A stretch of 64,000 nt of DNA from NCBI GenBank assembly GCA_902785785.1, contig CADAAA010000002.1, forward strand, positions 124,001-188,000, in the 5' to 3' direction. Below, in pieces: positions 33,977-43,300 of the stretch. Source of the stretch: an uncultured Bacteroidia bacterium (GTDB taxonomy: Bacteria; Bacteroidota; Bacteroidia; Bacteroidales; UBA932). Made by a program: the position numbers and the translations under genes. Position 1 is the first letter of the stretch. Each line of letters starts with the position of its first letter. The notes beneath the pieces are model-generated. The model was given only the letters and a program-made list of their open reading frames with translations. It did not search any database and had not been told where the DNA came from.

Positions 33977-35857
33977 ATGAAATACTTTTTCCGCATTGTA
34001 GCCGCCGTGGTCCTTCTGGCGGCTTCCGTGGCGGCGCTGGCCCGTCCCAATTATCAGAATTTCAAGGTATCCATCTACACCCGTGCGTATGAGGTGCAGA
34101 GGATGGCGGACCAGCATTGGCTGGACTCCACCTGGAACGTCATCTCCTCCCAGATGAAGGTTGACAAGATTTATCTCGAGACCCACCGTGACCAGCTCAT
34201 TGTCGACCGGCCCACCATGGAGAAAGCCATCAGGTTCTTCAAGCAGAAGGGCTTGGAAGTGGCCGGAGGTATAACCTATACCATCAGTGAGGCCAATTCA
34301 TTCGAGACCTACTGCTACAGCGATCCTGTCGAGCGGGCAAAGGCCAGGGAGATTGCGGAATATACGGCGAGCCTTTTTGACGAGGTCATCCTGGACGATT
34401 TCTTCTTCCATGACTGCAAGTGCGAGTACTGCATCGCTGCCAAAGGGGATAGGAACTGGACGGAGTACCGCCTGGAACTGATGCAGGATGCGGCGCAGAA
34501 CGTAGTGCTTGGCCCCGCCCATGCCGTAAATCCCAAATGCAAGGTCGTCATAAAGTATCCCAACTGGTACGACCATTTCCCTGCACTGGGTTTCGACCTG
34601 GACTATGGCCCGAAGCATTTCGACGGCATTTATACGGGTACTGAGACCCGTGACGCCGTCAGCAGCGACCAGCATCTCCAGCCATATCTCGGCTACAATA
34701 TCTGGAGGTATTTCGACAACCTGAACCCGGGTCACAACGGCGGTGGCTGGGTGGATACGGGCGGCATGCGCTATATCGACCGCTACAGCGAGCAGCTCTG
34801 GTTGACGCTCTTCGCCAAGGCCCCCGAGATGACGCTCTTCGACTACCGCCAGTGCCTCAATGCCATAGGCGAACGCTACCGCGCCCCCTGGCAGGGCCAG
34901 GGCACAAGTTTCAGCTATGACGATATGGTGAAATACAATGAGAAGTCCGCAAAGGGCATACCCATGACCGTCGCCCGTGCTGCAGGATACACCCTCGAGA
35001 CGGTGGACAAGACCATAGGTTTCCTCGGCAACCCCGTAGGCATCAAAAGTTACAAGCCCTACCAGTCCACAGGAGAAGAGTTCCTCCAGAACTATTTCGG
35101 CATGATCGGGCTCCCTATAGAGATGGTCCCTTATTTCCCTGAGGAGGACAACTTCATGATCCTCACCGAGCAGGCGGCTTTCGATCCGGACATTGTGGCG
35201 AAGATCGAAAAGCAGTTGCGGGGAGGCAAGGATGTCCTCATCACGTCCGGGCTGCTGAGGGCGCTTCAGGACCGCGGCATCCGGAATATCGTCGACATCG
35301 AGTACACCGACCGCAAGGCCATGGCCACCGCCATCAAGGCGGGCTGGGCCGGCATGACCGACACGGAGAAGCCCATACTGATGCAGCAGATCGGCTACAA
35401 GACCAATGACTCCTGGGAGATGGTCTCCGGAATGGACGGCGGCCTCGGATGGCCGATACTTCACAGGGGGCTTTATGGCAGTGCCAACCTCTACGTACTC
35501 GTGGTTCCGGACAACTTCTCCGACCTATACCGCTTCCCGGCTTCAGCGCTCAACATCATACGCCAGACAGCCAGCGCCAGGACAATGCCCGTCTACATCG
35601 AGGGCCCTGCCTATGTCAGTCTTTTCGTGTATGACAACGACACTTTCATCGTCGAGTCATTCCTCGACGAGCCGGTGGATGTCGACATCGTGTCGACCGG
35701 TGCCGTTAAGGGATTGAGTGACCTTTTGGCCGGAACGGAGGTGCAGGGGCGCGTCAGGCCCGTCATGGGCCGTCGCGGCGCCACCGGCAACAGCCAGTCC
35801 TCCTTCACCCTGACGGTGAAGCCTCACTCCTATCGGGTTCTCCGGATAAGGAAATAG
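33977..35857 (+). CDS. Secreted TIM-barrel glycosidase-like protein of unknown specificity
   Basis: From ATG 33977 the protein has 626 residues and a signal peptide (1-23, ending ALA). A TTG six bases upstream is in frame but less likely. Residues about 28-330 look like a TIM barrel, with VDKIYLETHRDQ, LEVAGGIT and FDEVILDDFFFHDCKCEYC. The last has paired acidic residues (Asp140, Asp141) and a three-cysteine cluster (147, 149, 152). Residues about 345-480 resemble a glutamine-amidotransferase-like Rossmann domain of the sort found behind GH42-type barrels. No named family was recognised. It is a single gene between fabF and DUF4293, with its own promoter. Confidence 0.72.
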   Translation: MKYFFRIVAAVVLLAASVAALARPNYQNFKVSIYTRAYEVQRMADQHWLDSTWNVISSQMKVDKIYLETHRDQLIVDRPTMEKAIRFFKQKGLEVAGGITYTISEANSFETYCYSDPVERAKAREIAEYTASLFDEVILDDFFFHDCKCEYCIAAKGDRNWTEYRLELMQDAAQNVVLGPAHAVNPKCKVVIKYPNWYDHFPALGFDLDYGPKHFDGIYTGTETRDAVSSDQHLQPYLGYNIWRYFDNLNPGHNGGGWVDTGGMRYIDRYSEQLWLTLFAKAPEMTLFDYRQCLNAIGERYRAPWQGQGTSFSYDDMVKYNEKSAKGIPMTVARAAGYTLETVDKTIGFLGNPVGIKSYKPYQSTGEEFLQNYFGMIGLPIEMVPYFPEEDNFMILTEQAAFDPDIVAKIEKQLRGGKDVLITSGLLRALQDRGIRNIVDIEYTDRKAMATAIKAGWAGMTDTEKPILMQQIGYKTNDSWEMVSGMDGGLGWPILHRGLYGSANLYVLVVPDNFSDLYRFPASALNIIRQTASARTMPVYIEGPAYVSLFVYDNDTFIVESFLDEPVDVDIVSTGAVKGLSDLLAGTEVQGRVRPVMGRRGATGNSQSSFTLTVKPHSYRVLRIRK

Positions 35858-35862
35858 CCGCT

Positions 35863-36297
35863 TTATTTGCGGTTCTTCTTCTTTGTACGCAGGTGGTTGA
35901 CGCTCTCGGCCACCATGATGTCCGATGCTATGCCCCTTGCAGCCAATAGGTTGAAAATGAATGCGATGAGGGGGAAGATCGCCGTAAAGCGGAATACGAG
36001 GGAATCGTCTGCGGTGAAATAGTCGACGGCGATCCATGCCTGCAGGGCCAGGGTGATGATGGCGGCGAGCACTGCCGTGCGCATCTGGAACACTCGGAAA
36101 CGGAATGCGGTGAGAGCCAGGAAATCCAGGAGCACTATGACTATCAGGAGGATAAGATACGGAACGTATGCAGTATACTTGATCTCCTGTACGAAACTCC
36201 CGTCAGCACCGGGCACGACAGCCTTCAGGCTGAACAGCATGGCGGCGATCAGGCCGGTGGCCAGCGCCAAGTATAGGGTTTGCATTCTCTGCCACAT
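35863..36297 (-). CDS. DUF4293 family membrane protein
   Basis: A 144-residue protein with four transmembrane helices that matches DUF4293, a small Bacteroidota-specific family. The family opening MWQRMQTLYLALA is characteristic, and the C-terminus is strongly basic (RTKKKNRK). Function is unknown. It is convergent with the glycosidase-like gene, ending 5 nt from it. Its promoter TATTTTTG lies at 36323-36330. Confidence 0.85.
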   Translation of the reverse strand: MWQRMQTLYLALATGLIAAMLFSLKAVVPGADGSFVQEIKYTAYVPYLILLIVIVLLDFLALTAFRFRVFQMRTAVLAAIITLALQAWIAVDYFTADDSLVFRFTAIFPLIAFIFNLLAARGIASDIMVAESVNHLRTKKKNRK

Positions 36298-36322
36298 GAT
36301 AAATATTTTTAAAAACTTTTTA

Positions 36323-36330
36323 CAAAAATA
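36323..36330 (-). promoter_or_regulatory. -7 element of DUF4293 promoter
   Basis: Reads TATTTTTG on the minus strand, exact consensus, 25 nt before the ATG. Confidence 0.6.
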
Positions 36331-36352
36331 ATGAAAATCAGGGATAAAAAGC

Positions 36353-36396
36353 TATATTTGTAAGAAATGCCCCTATGCGCGAACGCGCGAGGGGGC
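36353..36396 (+). promoter_or_regulatory. Promoter and 5'-terminal hairpin of the LeuA-like operon
   Basis: TATATTTG (36353-36360) is an exact -7. The predicted transcript would begin at or just before a GC-rich hairpin: GCCCC (36369-36373) pairs with GGGGC (36392-36396), and GCGC (36377-36380) with GCGC (36385-36388) around a GAAC loop. A leader of about 36 nt then separates the hairpin from the ATG at 36433. The stem could protect the mRNA or regulate translation. Confidence 0.55.
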
Positions 36397-36432
36397 GCTT
36401 GGTTAGAACATCCGGTTAGTGTGAGTAGTGTT

Positions 36433-37851
36433 ATGGAACGTATGATCTATGTCAGCGACGTTACCATGAAGCAGACCGTCGGTCTGCCTGGAGAGTCGCT
36501 TTCCTTCCGCCAGAAAATCGAGCTCGCGAAGCTTCTCGACAAACTCGGGGTGTCTGTCATCGAGACCGCTCCCATCAGGAACGGCCGGTCCGACAGCCTC
36601 CTGGTGAAGTCCCTTGCATCCGCCATAAAGGACAGTACCCTTGCAGTCCCCGTCGATATCATGTCGGCGGAGAGCGTGCAGGTTACATGGAACGCCCTTC
36701 GCGACGCCAGGCATCAGCGTCTGCAGGTATGTGTTCCCGTCAGTGCGGTGCAGATGGAGTATCTTTGTCACCTTAAACCTGCTGACATACTAGCCCTTAT
36801 CGGCCGGATGGTGTCCGCATGCGCGGAGTGCTGCCCTGAAGTGGAATTCGTGGCGGAGGACTCCGGCCGCAGTGACAGCGAGTTCCTTGGCGAGGCCGTC
36901 AAGGCTGCTGTCGCCGCCGGAGCGAAGGTCGTCACTGTCTGTGACGCCGCGGGCAATCTTCTGCCCGACGAATTCCATGCCAGTGTAGCATGGGTGCGCC
37001 GGATGCTCCCCGAGGGGGTCCGGCTGGGTGTCCTGTGCTCCAATCTAATGTTCCAGGCCGACTCCTGCGCGATTGCTGCGGTGCGTGCCGGAGCGGATGA
37101 GATCAAGACCGCCCCTTATGGCAATACCACGGTGTCGCTCAAGCGTTTCGTGAAGATATTGGATGCAAAGTCAGACCTTTGCAAGGCGCGCAGCGGCGTC
37201 CGTGTCATTGACCTGGAGCGTACGGTAGGCCGTATCAGGCTCCTTTGCGAGGCCAAGCCCGCCAAGTCGTTCAAGCCTCTCGAGGGTCCGGACATTGACA
37301 GGGATGCGCTTACCCTGACCGCCCATGACGACCGCGATGCTGTACTCAAGGTAGTATCCAAGCTCGGCTATGACCTGAGCGGCGAGGATGCTGACAGGGT
37401 ATATGAGACATTCGTACGCCTTGCGGCAAGGAGCGAGGTCGTCGAAGCCAAGGAGCTCGACGCCATCGTCGCTTCCGTCGCCTATCAGGTGCCGCCTACT
37501 TATAAGCTTGAGAGCTACGTCATCAACTCCGGCAATATCATCTCTGCTACCTGTCACCTCCGCCTTCGCAAGGACGACGGCGTTCTGGAGAGCGTCTGCG
37601 TCGGCGACGGCCCCGTGGATGCTGCCTTCCAGGCCGTGGACAAGGTAGTCGGCCGGCAGTACGAGCTCGATGATTTCCAGATCCGCTCGGTCGCGGAAGG
37701 CCGTGAGGCCATGGGTGAAGCGGTGGTCCGCCTCCGCTTTGAAGGCAAGGTCTATTCGGGCCGAGGTATCTCACGCGACATCGTCGGATCCAGCCTGATG
37801 GCATACCTGAACGCCGTCAACAAGATGGCATACGAGGAGGGCGAGGCATGA
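36433..37851 (+). CDS. LeuA/HMGL-like protein lacking catalytic metal-binding histidines
   Basis: A 472-residue protein with an isopropylmalate-synthase layout: an HMGL-like TIM barrel (residues about 5-275), a linker, and a LeuA C-terminal regulatory domain (about 355-465: INSGNIISATCHLRLR, DGPVDAAFQAV, YSGRGISRDIVGSSLMAYLNAVNK). The usual DTTLRDG is DVTMKQT (9-15), so the arginine is Lys13. The usual HxHND is LCSNL (201-205), so both metal-binding histidines are gone. Asp9 and the late Asn231 remain. It is therefore probably not a working isopropylmalate synthase. An in-frame ATG at 36367 is a possible leaderless start. It overlaps the next gene by 4 nt. Confidence 0.85.
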   Translation: MERMIYVSDVTMKQTVGLPGESLSFRQKIELAKLLDKLGVSVIETAPIRNGRSDSLLVKSLASAIKDSTLAVPVDIMSAESVQVTWNALRDARHQRLQVCVPVSAVQMEYLCHLKPADILALIGRMVSACAECCPEVEFVAEDSGRSDSEFLGEAVKAAVAAGAKVVTVCDAAGNLLPDEFHASVAWVRRMLPEGVRLGVLCSNLMFQADSCAIAAVRAGADEIKTAPYGNTTVSLKRFVKILDAKSDLCKARSGVRVIDLERTVGRIRLLCEAKPAKSFKPLEGPDIDRDALTLTAHDDRDAVLKVVSKLGYDLSGEDADRVYETFVRLAARSEVVEAKELDAIVASVAYQVPPTYKLESYVINSGNIISATCHLRLRKDDGVLESVCVGDGPVDAAFQAVDKVVGRQYELDDFQIRSVAEGREAMGEAVVRLRFEGKVYSGRGISRDIVGSSLMAYLNAVNKMAYEEGEA

Positions 37852-40331
37852 GACTGTCGTTTTCAACCCGCGGATGGATGGACCTCGCATGGGAGGACAT
37901 CCTCGACAGCGCCTGCGAGATGCGTTTCACTGGCGTGGAGATGTACAATGTGCTCAAGTTCCCCGAGTTTACCGGGAAGGGAGGGCCTCTACACAAATAT
38001 TCGGTGGCCGCTTCATACCGCGACATGCGTGAGCGCGGCCTCCAGGTTCCATGTTTCGATTCGTCCAATGACCTCTCCGAGGAGAATGAAGCGATGCTTG
38101 AGGAGATGGAGGCGCTCATACGCCTCGCTGCCGACATGCGCTCGCCTTATGTATGCACCTACGCCAAGTCCGATGCTCCCGAAATCATTCGCCGCAATCT
38201 CTCCCACCTCGTACCCGTAGCCGAGGAGTGCGGCATCACCATACTCATCAAGACCAGCGGTATCTACTCCAATACCGCCCTGCTGCGCGACCTGATGAAC
38301 GATTTCGCCTGCGACCAGCTGGCGGCGCTCTGGGATGTGCATCACCCTTACCGCGACCACGGCGAGAGCCCTGCGGACTCCATCACCAACCTTGGCGCTT
38401 ATGTCAAGCATGTCCATCTCCGTGACAGTGACGAGTCCGGTGCTTATACGGTCATCGGCGAGGGTGATTTCCCCGTCGGGGAAGTCATGAACGCCCTTTC
38501 TTCCATCGACTACGACGGATTCGTCTCGCTCGAGTGGAAGCCTGAATGGATGGAAGACCTGACCGACAGGGAGGTCATTTTCCCGCATTTCGTCAACTAC
38601 ATGGAGCGCTTCGAGCGTTCGCGTGACAAGAAGACCAAACTCTACCCGAACCACGACGGAACGGGATTCTATATCTGGAAGAAGGATGAACTCATCGACC
38701 TGACTTTCCCCCAGGTCCTTGACCGCGTGGCGGACGAGTTCCCGGACCAGTACTGCTTCAAGTACACAACGCTGGACTACACCCGCACGTATGAGGAGTT
38801 CCGCGAGGACGTGGACAATTTCGCGCGGGCACTCGTTTCCATGGGCGTCAGGCCAGGCTACAAGGTCACCATCTGGGCGACCAACATTCCGGCCTGGTAC
38901 ATCACTTTCTGGGCCACTGTGCGCATCGGCGCCATCCTGGTCACGATGAACACCGCCTACAAGATCCATGAGGCAGAGTATCTGCTCCGCCAGTCGGATA
39001 CCCATACCTTGGTAATGATTGACAAGGCCCTGGATTCCAACTACCGCCAGATCATCAACGAACTCTGTCCCGAAATCGCAGGCAGCGAGGCAGGAAAGCC
39101 CCTGCACTGCTCGCGTCTCCCGTTCCTGCGTAATGTCATCACTGTCGGTTTCCGCCAGAAGGGCTGCCTTACCTTCGACGAGGCCATGGCACGGCACGAC
39201 ATGGTGCCGCGCGAGACCGTGGCGGCCATGGCCGCTGCAGTCAATCCCGACGATGTCTGCAACATGCAGTATACATCCGGTACGACGGGATTCCCCAAGG
39301 GCGTCATGCTCACGCATTTCAATGTCGTCAACAACGGCAAGTGCATCGGCGACCGCATGGGCCTGTCCACTGCCGACAGGATGATGATACAGGTGCCGAT
39401 GTTCCATTGCTTCGGCATGGTCCTTTCGATGACCTCGTCCATGACGCACGGCGCTACGATGTGTCCGATGCCGTATTTCTCCGCTAAATCGTCGCTTGCT
39501 TGTATCAACCAGGAACGCATCACCTGCTTCAACGGTGTTCCTACGATGTTCATCGCCATGTTCAATCATCCGGACTACCGCAAGACCGACTTCTCGCACA
39601 TGCGTACGGGCATCATGGCGGGTTCCGGCTGTCCGCCGGAGCTGATGCGCCGAGCCGCCCGAGAGGACGAGATGCACATGGTCGGAATCGTCAGCGTGTA
39701 CGGCCAGACCGAGACGGCTCCGGGCAATACCATGTCCGCTTGGACCGACCCGCTGGACGTCCGTACCGAGACGGTGGGTTATGCGTTCCCGCATGTCCTC
39801 TGCAAGGTCATCGATCCTGAGACAGGCCTCGAGGTCCCTCCTGGGGTGAACGGCGAGTTCTGCGCCAAGGGATACAACACCATGAAGGGCTACTACAAGA
39901 TGCCCGAGGCCACCGTCCAGACCATCGATGAGGACGGCTGGCTGCATTCCGGCGACCTTGCCGCCGTGGATGAGCATGGCAACTACCGTATCACCGGCCG
40001 CCTCAAGGACATGATCATCCGCGGCGGCGAGAACCTCTATCCCAAGGAGATCGAGGAGTTCATCTATACGCATCCGAAAGTGAAGGACGTCCAGGTCATC
40101 GGCGTCCCCGACAAGAAATATGGCGAGGAAGCCATGGCATGCATCGTCCTCAAGGAGGGCGAGGAACTGTCCGAGGCGGATATGCGCGCCTATATCGTGG
40201 CCCGTCTCGCCAGGCACAAGGTGCCCAAATACATCGAGTTCGTCGAGGGATTCCCGATGAACGCAGCTGGCAAGATCCTCAAGTACAAGATGCGTGAGGA
40301 GGCTGTCGCCAAATATGGACTGGACAAATAA
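37848..40331 (+). CDS. Fusion of sugar-isomerase-like TIM barrel and acyl-CoA synthetase
   Basis: One 827-residue frame. Residues 1-255 are a xylose-isomerase/AP-endonuclease-2-type TIM barrel, with LWDVHHPY (Asp163, His165, His166), VKHVHLRD (His188, His190) and SLEW (Glu229). The first metal glutamate position reads ILIKTSG, so one ligand seems absent. Residues about 275-827 are an AMP-forming acyl-CoA synthetase: YTSGTTGFPKG, YGQTETAPG, WLHSGDLAAVD, GRLKDMIIRGGENLYPKEIEE and the catalytic lysine in AAGKILKYKMR. The second half resembles medium/long-chain fatty-acyl-CoA ligases. The substrate is unknown. It starts inside the LeuA-like gene and ends 14 nt before the PFOR gene. Confidence 0.9.
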   Translation: MRLSFSTRGWMDLAWEDILDSACEMRFTGVEMYNVLKFPEFTGKGGPLHKYSVAASYRDMRERGLQVPCFDSSNDLSEENEAMLEEMEALIRLAADMRSPYVCTYAKSDAPEIIRRNLSHLVPVAEECGITILIKTSGIYSNTALLRDLMNDFACDQLAALWDVHHPYRDHGESPADSITNLGAYVKHVHLRDSDESGAYTVIGEGDFPVGEVMNALSSIDYDGFVSLEWKPEWMEDLTDREVIFPHFVNYMERFERSRDKKTKLYPNHDGTGFYIWKKDELIDLTFPQVLDRVADEFPDQYCFKYTTLDYTRTYEEFREDVDNFARALVSMGVRPGYKVTIWATNIPAWYITFWATVRIGAILVTMNTAYKIHEAEYLLRQSDTHTLVMIDKALDSNYRQIINELCPEIAGSEAGKPLHCSRLPFLRNVITVGFRQKGCLTFDEAMARHDMVPRETVAAMAAAVNPDDVCNMQYTSGTTGFPKGVMLTHFNVVNNGKCIGDRMGLSTADRMMIQVPMFHCFGMVLSMTSSMTHGATMCPMPYFSAKSSLACINQERITCFNGVPTMFIAMFNHPDYRKTDFSHMRTGIMAGSGCPPELMRRAAREDEMHMVGIVSVYGQTETAPGNTMSAWTDPLDVRTETVGYAFPHVLCKVIDPETGLEVPPGVNGEFCAKGYNTMKGYYKMPEATVQTIDEDGWLHSGDLAAVDEHGNYRITGRLKDMIIRGGENLYPKEIEEFIYTHPKVKDVQVIGVPDKKYGEEAMACIVLKEGEELSEADMRAYIVARLARHKVPKYIEFVEGFPMNAAGKILKYKMREEAVAKYGLDK

Positions 40332-40345
40332 TCAGTGTTTCCGAA

Positions 40346-43300
40346 ATGAAGAGAACAGTTACGTTGGACGGCAATGAAGCCGCCGCCGGAATTGCATATG
40401 AGTTTACCGAGATAGCAGCCATCTATCCCATCACGCCTTCGTCTCCCATGGCGGAGCATACGGACTTTTGGTCCGCCAAGGGCAGGAAGAACGTTTTCGG
40501 CCAGCCGGTGACGGTGGTGGAGATGCAGTCTGAGGCGGGTGCCATCGCAGCCGTGCACGGCGCGGCGCAGACCGGCACCCTTGCCACGAGCTTTACATCC
40601 AGCCAGGGATTGATGCTGATGATACCGGTGCTGCACCGTATAGCGGGCGAGCGACTGCCGGTCGTGCTGCACGTCGCCGCGCGTACCGTCGGTACGCATG
40701 CCATGAGCATTTTCGGCGACCATTCCGACGTGATGTGCTGCCGCAATACCGGATTCGCCATGCTGTGCACCGGCAGCGTCCAGGAGGTCATGGACCTCGC
40801 TGCCATGGCGCATTTGGCGTCGCTCAAGGGCAGGACGCCGTTCATGCATTTCTTTGACGGATTCCGCACCTCGCATGAGATCGCGACTGTCGAGCAGATC
40901 GATTCCGAGCGCCTGCGCGCGCTGTTGGACAGCGACGCGCTCGCTGCCTTCCGCGCCCGCGCGCTCAATCCGGAGCATCCGCTGATGCGCAGCACCGTCC
41001 AGAACCCAGACACATTCTTCCAGAACCGCGAGGCCTGCAATCCGTATTACGACGCCCTCCCGGGCATCGTGGAGGAGTATTTCGCTGAGATCAACTCCAT
41101 CACCGGACGCGACTACAAACTCTTCAACTACTATGGCGCGCCGGATGCCACGGATGTGGTGGTGGCCATGGGAAGTGTTTCCGGCGCGGTGCGCGAGGCC
41201 GTGGACGAGCTTAACCGCAGCGGGGCCAAGGCCGGTTTCGTGCAGGTGCACCTGTACCGGCCGTTCAGTGCGGAGCATTTGCTGCGCGCCCTGCCGGCCA
41301 GTGTCCGGCGCATCGCGGTCCTCGACCGCTGCAAGGAGCCGGGCAGCGCCGGAGAACCTCTCTATGAGGATGTCTGCACCGTGCTCTCCCAGGCAGGCAG
41401 GGATGACGTTTCCGTCATCGGAGGCCGTTACGGACTCTCGTCGAAGGATACCGATCCCGGCCAGATACTGGCAGTCTTTGCCAATATGGCATCAGAGAAA
41501 CCCAAGAACGGATTCACCGTCGGTATCACCGATGACGTGACTTTCCTGTCACTTCCTTCGCTCCCTTACGCAGGAGCGGCCGAAGGCACCTTCAGCTGCA
41601 AGTTCTGGGGACTCGGCGGTGACGGCACCGTAGGCGCCAACAAGAATACCGTCCATATCATCAGCGACCTCTCCGGGATGTACGGACAGGCGTATTTCGA
41701 ATACGACGCAAAGAAGTCTTTCGGAGTCACCAAGTCCCATCTCCGTTTCGGCCGCAAGCCTGTGGAGAGTTCGTATTACGTGAAGCATGCCGACTTCATA
41801 GCATGTCACAACCAGAGCTACATCGGCCAATATGACATAGTCTCCGAACTCAAGGACGGAGGCGTATTCCTGCTGAACTGCAGCTATTCGGGTACCGAGT
41901 TGGAAGACTGGCTGCCTGCAGACGTGAAACGCGCTCTGGCACAGAAGCATGCGCGTTTCTATGTCATCGACGCCACTGCTGTGGCGCTGCGCCTCGGTCT
42001 CGGTAGCCATACCAATACCGTGCTCCAGGCGGCGTTCTTCGCCGCCACAGGCATCGTCGGTACGGCGGAGGCCCTCGAGGCCATGAAAGCCGCCGCGCGC
42101 AAGACATATTTCGCCAAGGGCGACGAGGTGGTGGCGCGCAATATAGCCGCCATCGAGGCTGGAGCCTCGGAGGTGGTGGAGATCCCTGTACCGGAGTCCT
42201 GGGCTTCCTTGCCCGCTTCTCCGGCTGAAGACCTTTCAGGCCTGCCGGAGGCGGTGCGCGGACTCCTCCTGCCTATCAACAGGCAGAAGGGCGACGACCT
42301 GCCTGTCAGCAGCTTCGTCAATTACGCTGACGGCTGCGTCCCTCTCGGCCTTACGGCCTATGAGAAACGCGGCATAGCGGTTCGCGTTCCCAGTTGGGAC
42401 GCCTCCAAGTGCATCCAGTGCAACCGCTGTTCCTTCGTTTGTCCCCATGCTGTCATCCGTCCCTTCCTTCTGGATGAAGGGGAGAAGGCTGCTGCCCCCG
42501 CGGACTTCGTCACAGTGCCGGCAAACGGTAAGGCAAAAGACCTGTATTTCGCGCTGGCAGTGTCCGAACTTGACTGTACGGGCTGCGGAAGCTGCGCCGA
42601 GAGTTGCCCCTCCGGGGCCCTGGAGATGGTTCCTGCCGCTCCGTCCGAACAGAACAAGGCTTGTTTCGAGTACGCCCTCAGCCTGAAGGACAAGGGCGAC
42701 CTCTTCGATCCTTATACCGTAAAAGGCAGCCAATTCCGCCGTCCTCTGCTCGAGTTCTCGGCGGCATGTGCCGGCTGCGGCGAGACTCCTTACGCCAAAC
42801 TGCTTACCCAGCTGTTCGGCGACCGCGTGTATTGGGCAAACGCCACGGGCTGCTCTCAGGCCTGGGGCGCCGCCATGCCCGGCATACCGTATACGGTCAA
42901 CGGCCGCGGCTTCGGCCCCGCCTGGACCAACAGCCTTTTCGAGAACAACGCCGAGCTTTGCCTCGGCATGTGCCTGTCGGTGAAGCAGCGGCGGGCCCTG
43001 CTGCGGGAGAAGGCCGAGGCCTTAGCTGCCGCAACCTCCGGGCCGCTCCGCGAAGCCTGCGACGCCTTCCTGGCCGCCTTCGACGACCTGTCGGCGTCCC
43101 GCGCCGCGGCCGATGCGCTCATCCCTCTCCTGGAGGAGGAGGGGAGCGCTGCAGCCCGCGAACTCCTGTCGATGCGTGACATGTTCTCCCGCAAGACATT
43201 CTGGATGTACGGAGGAGACGGCTGGGCGTATGACATCGGCTTCGGCGGCCTGGACCACGTGATAGCCAGCGGAGAGAACGTCAACGTATTCATCGTCGAT

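Noticed and set aside
36397..36432. A stretch resembling a tRNA D-arm (TTGGTTAGAACATCCGG)
   Set aside because: No anticodon stem, T-arm (GGTTCGA) or acceptor pairing could be drawn, so it is not a tRNA.
38013..40217. A 734-codon minus-strand frame opposite the isomerase/acyl-CoA synthetase fusion
   Set aside because: The plus-strand frame carries all catalytic motifs; the opposite frame has only His/Arg/Asp-rich shadow sequence.
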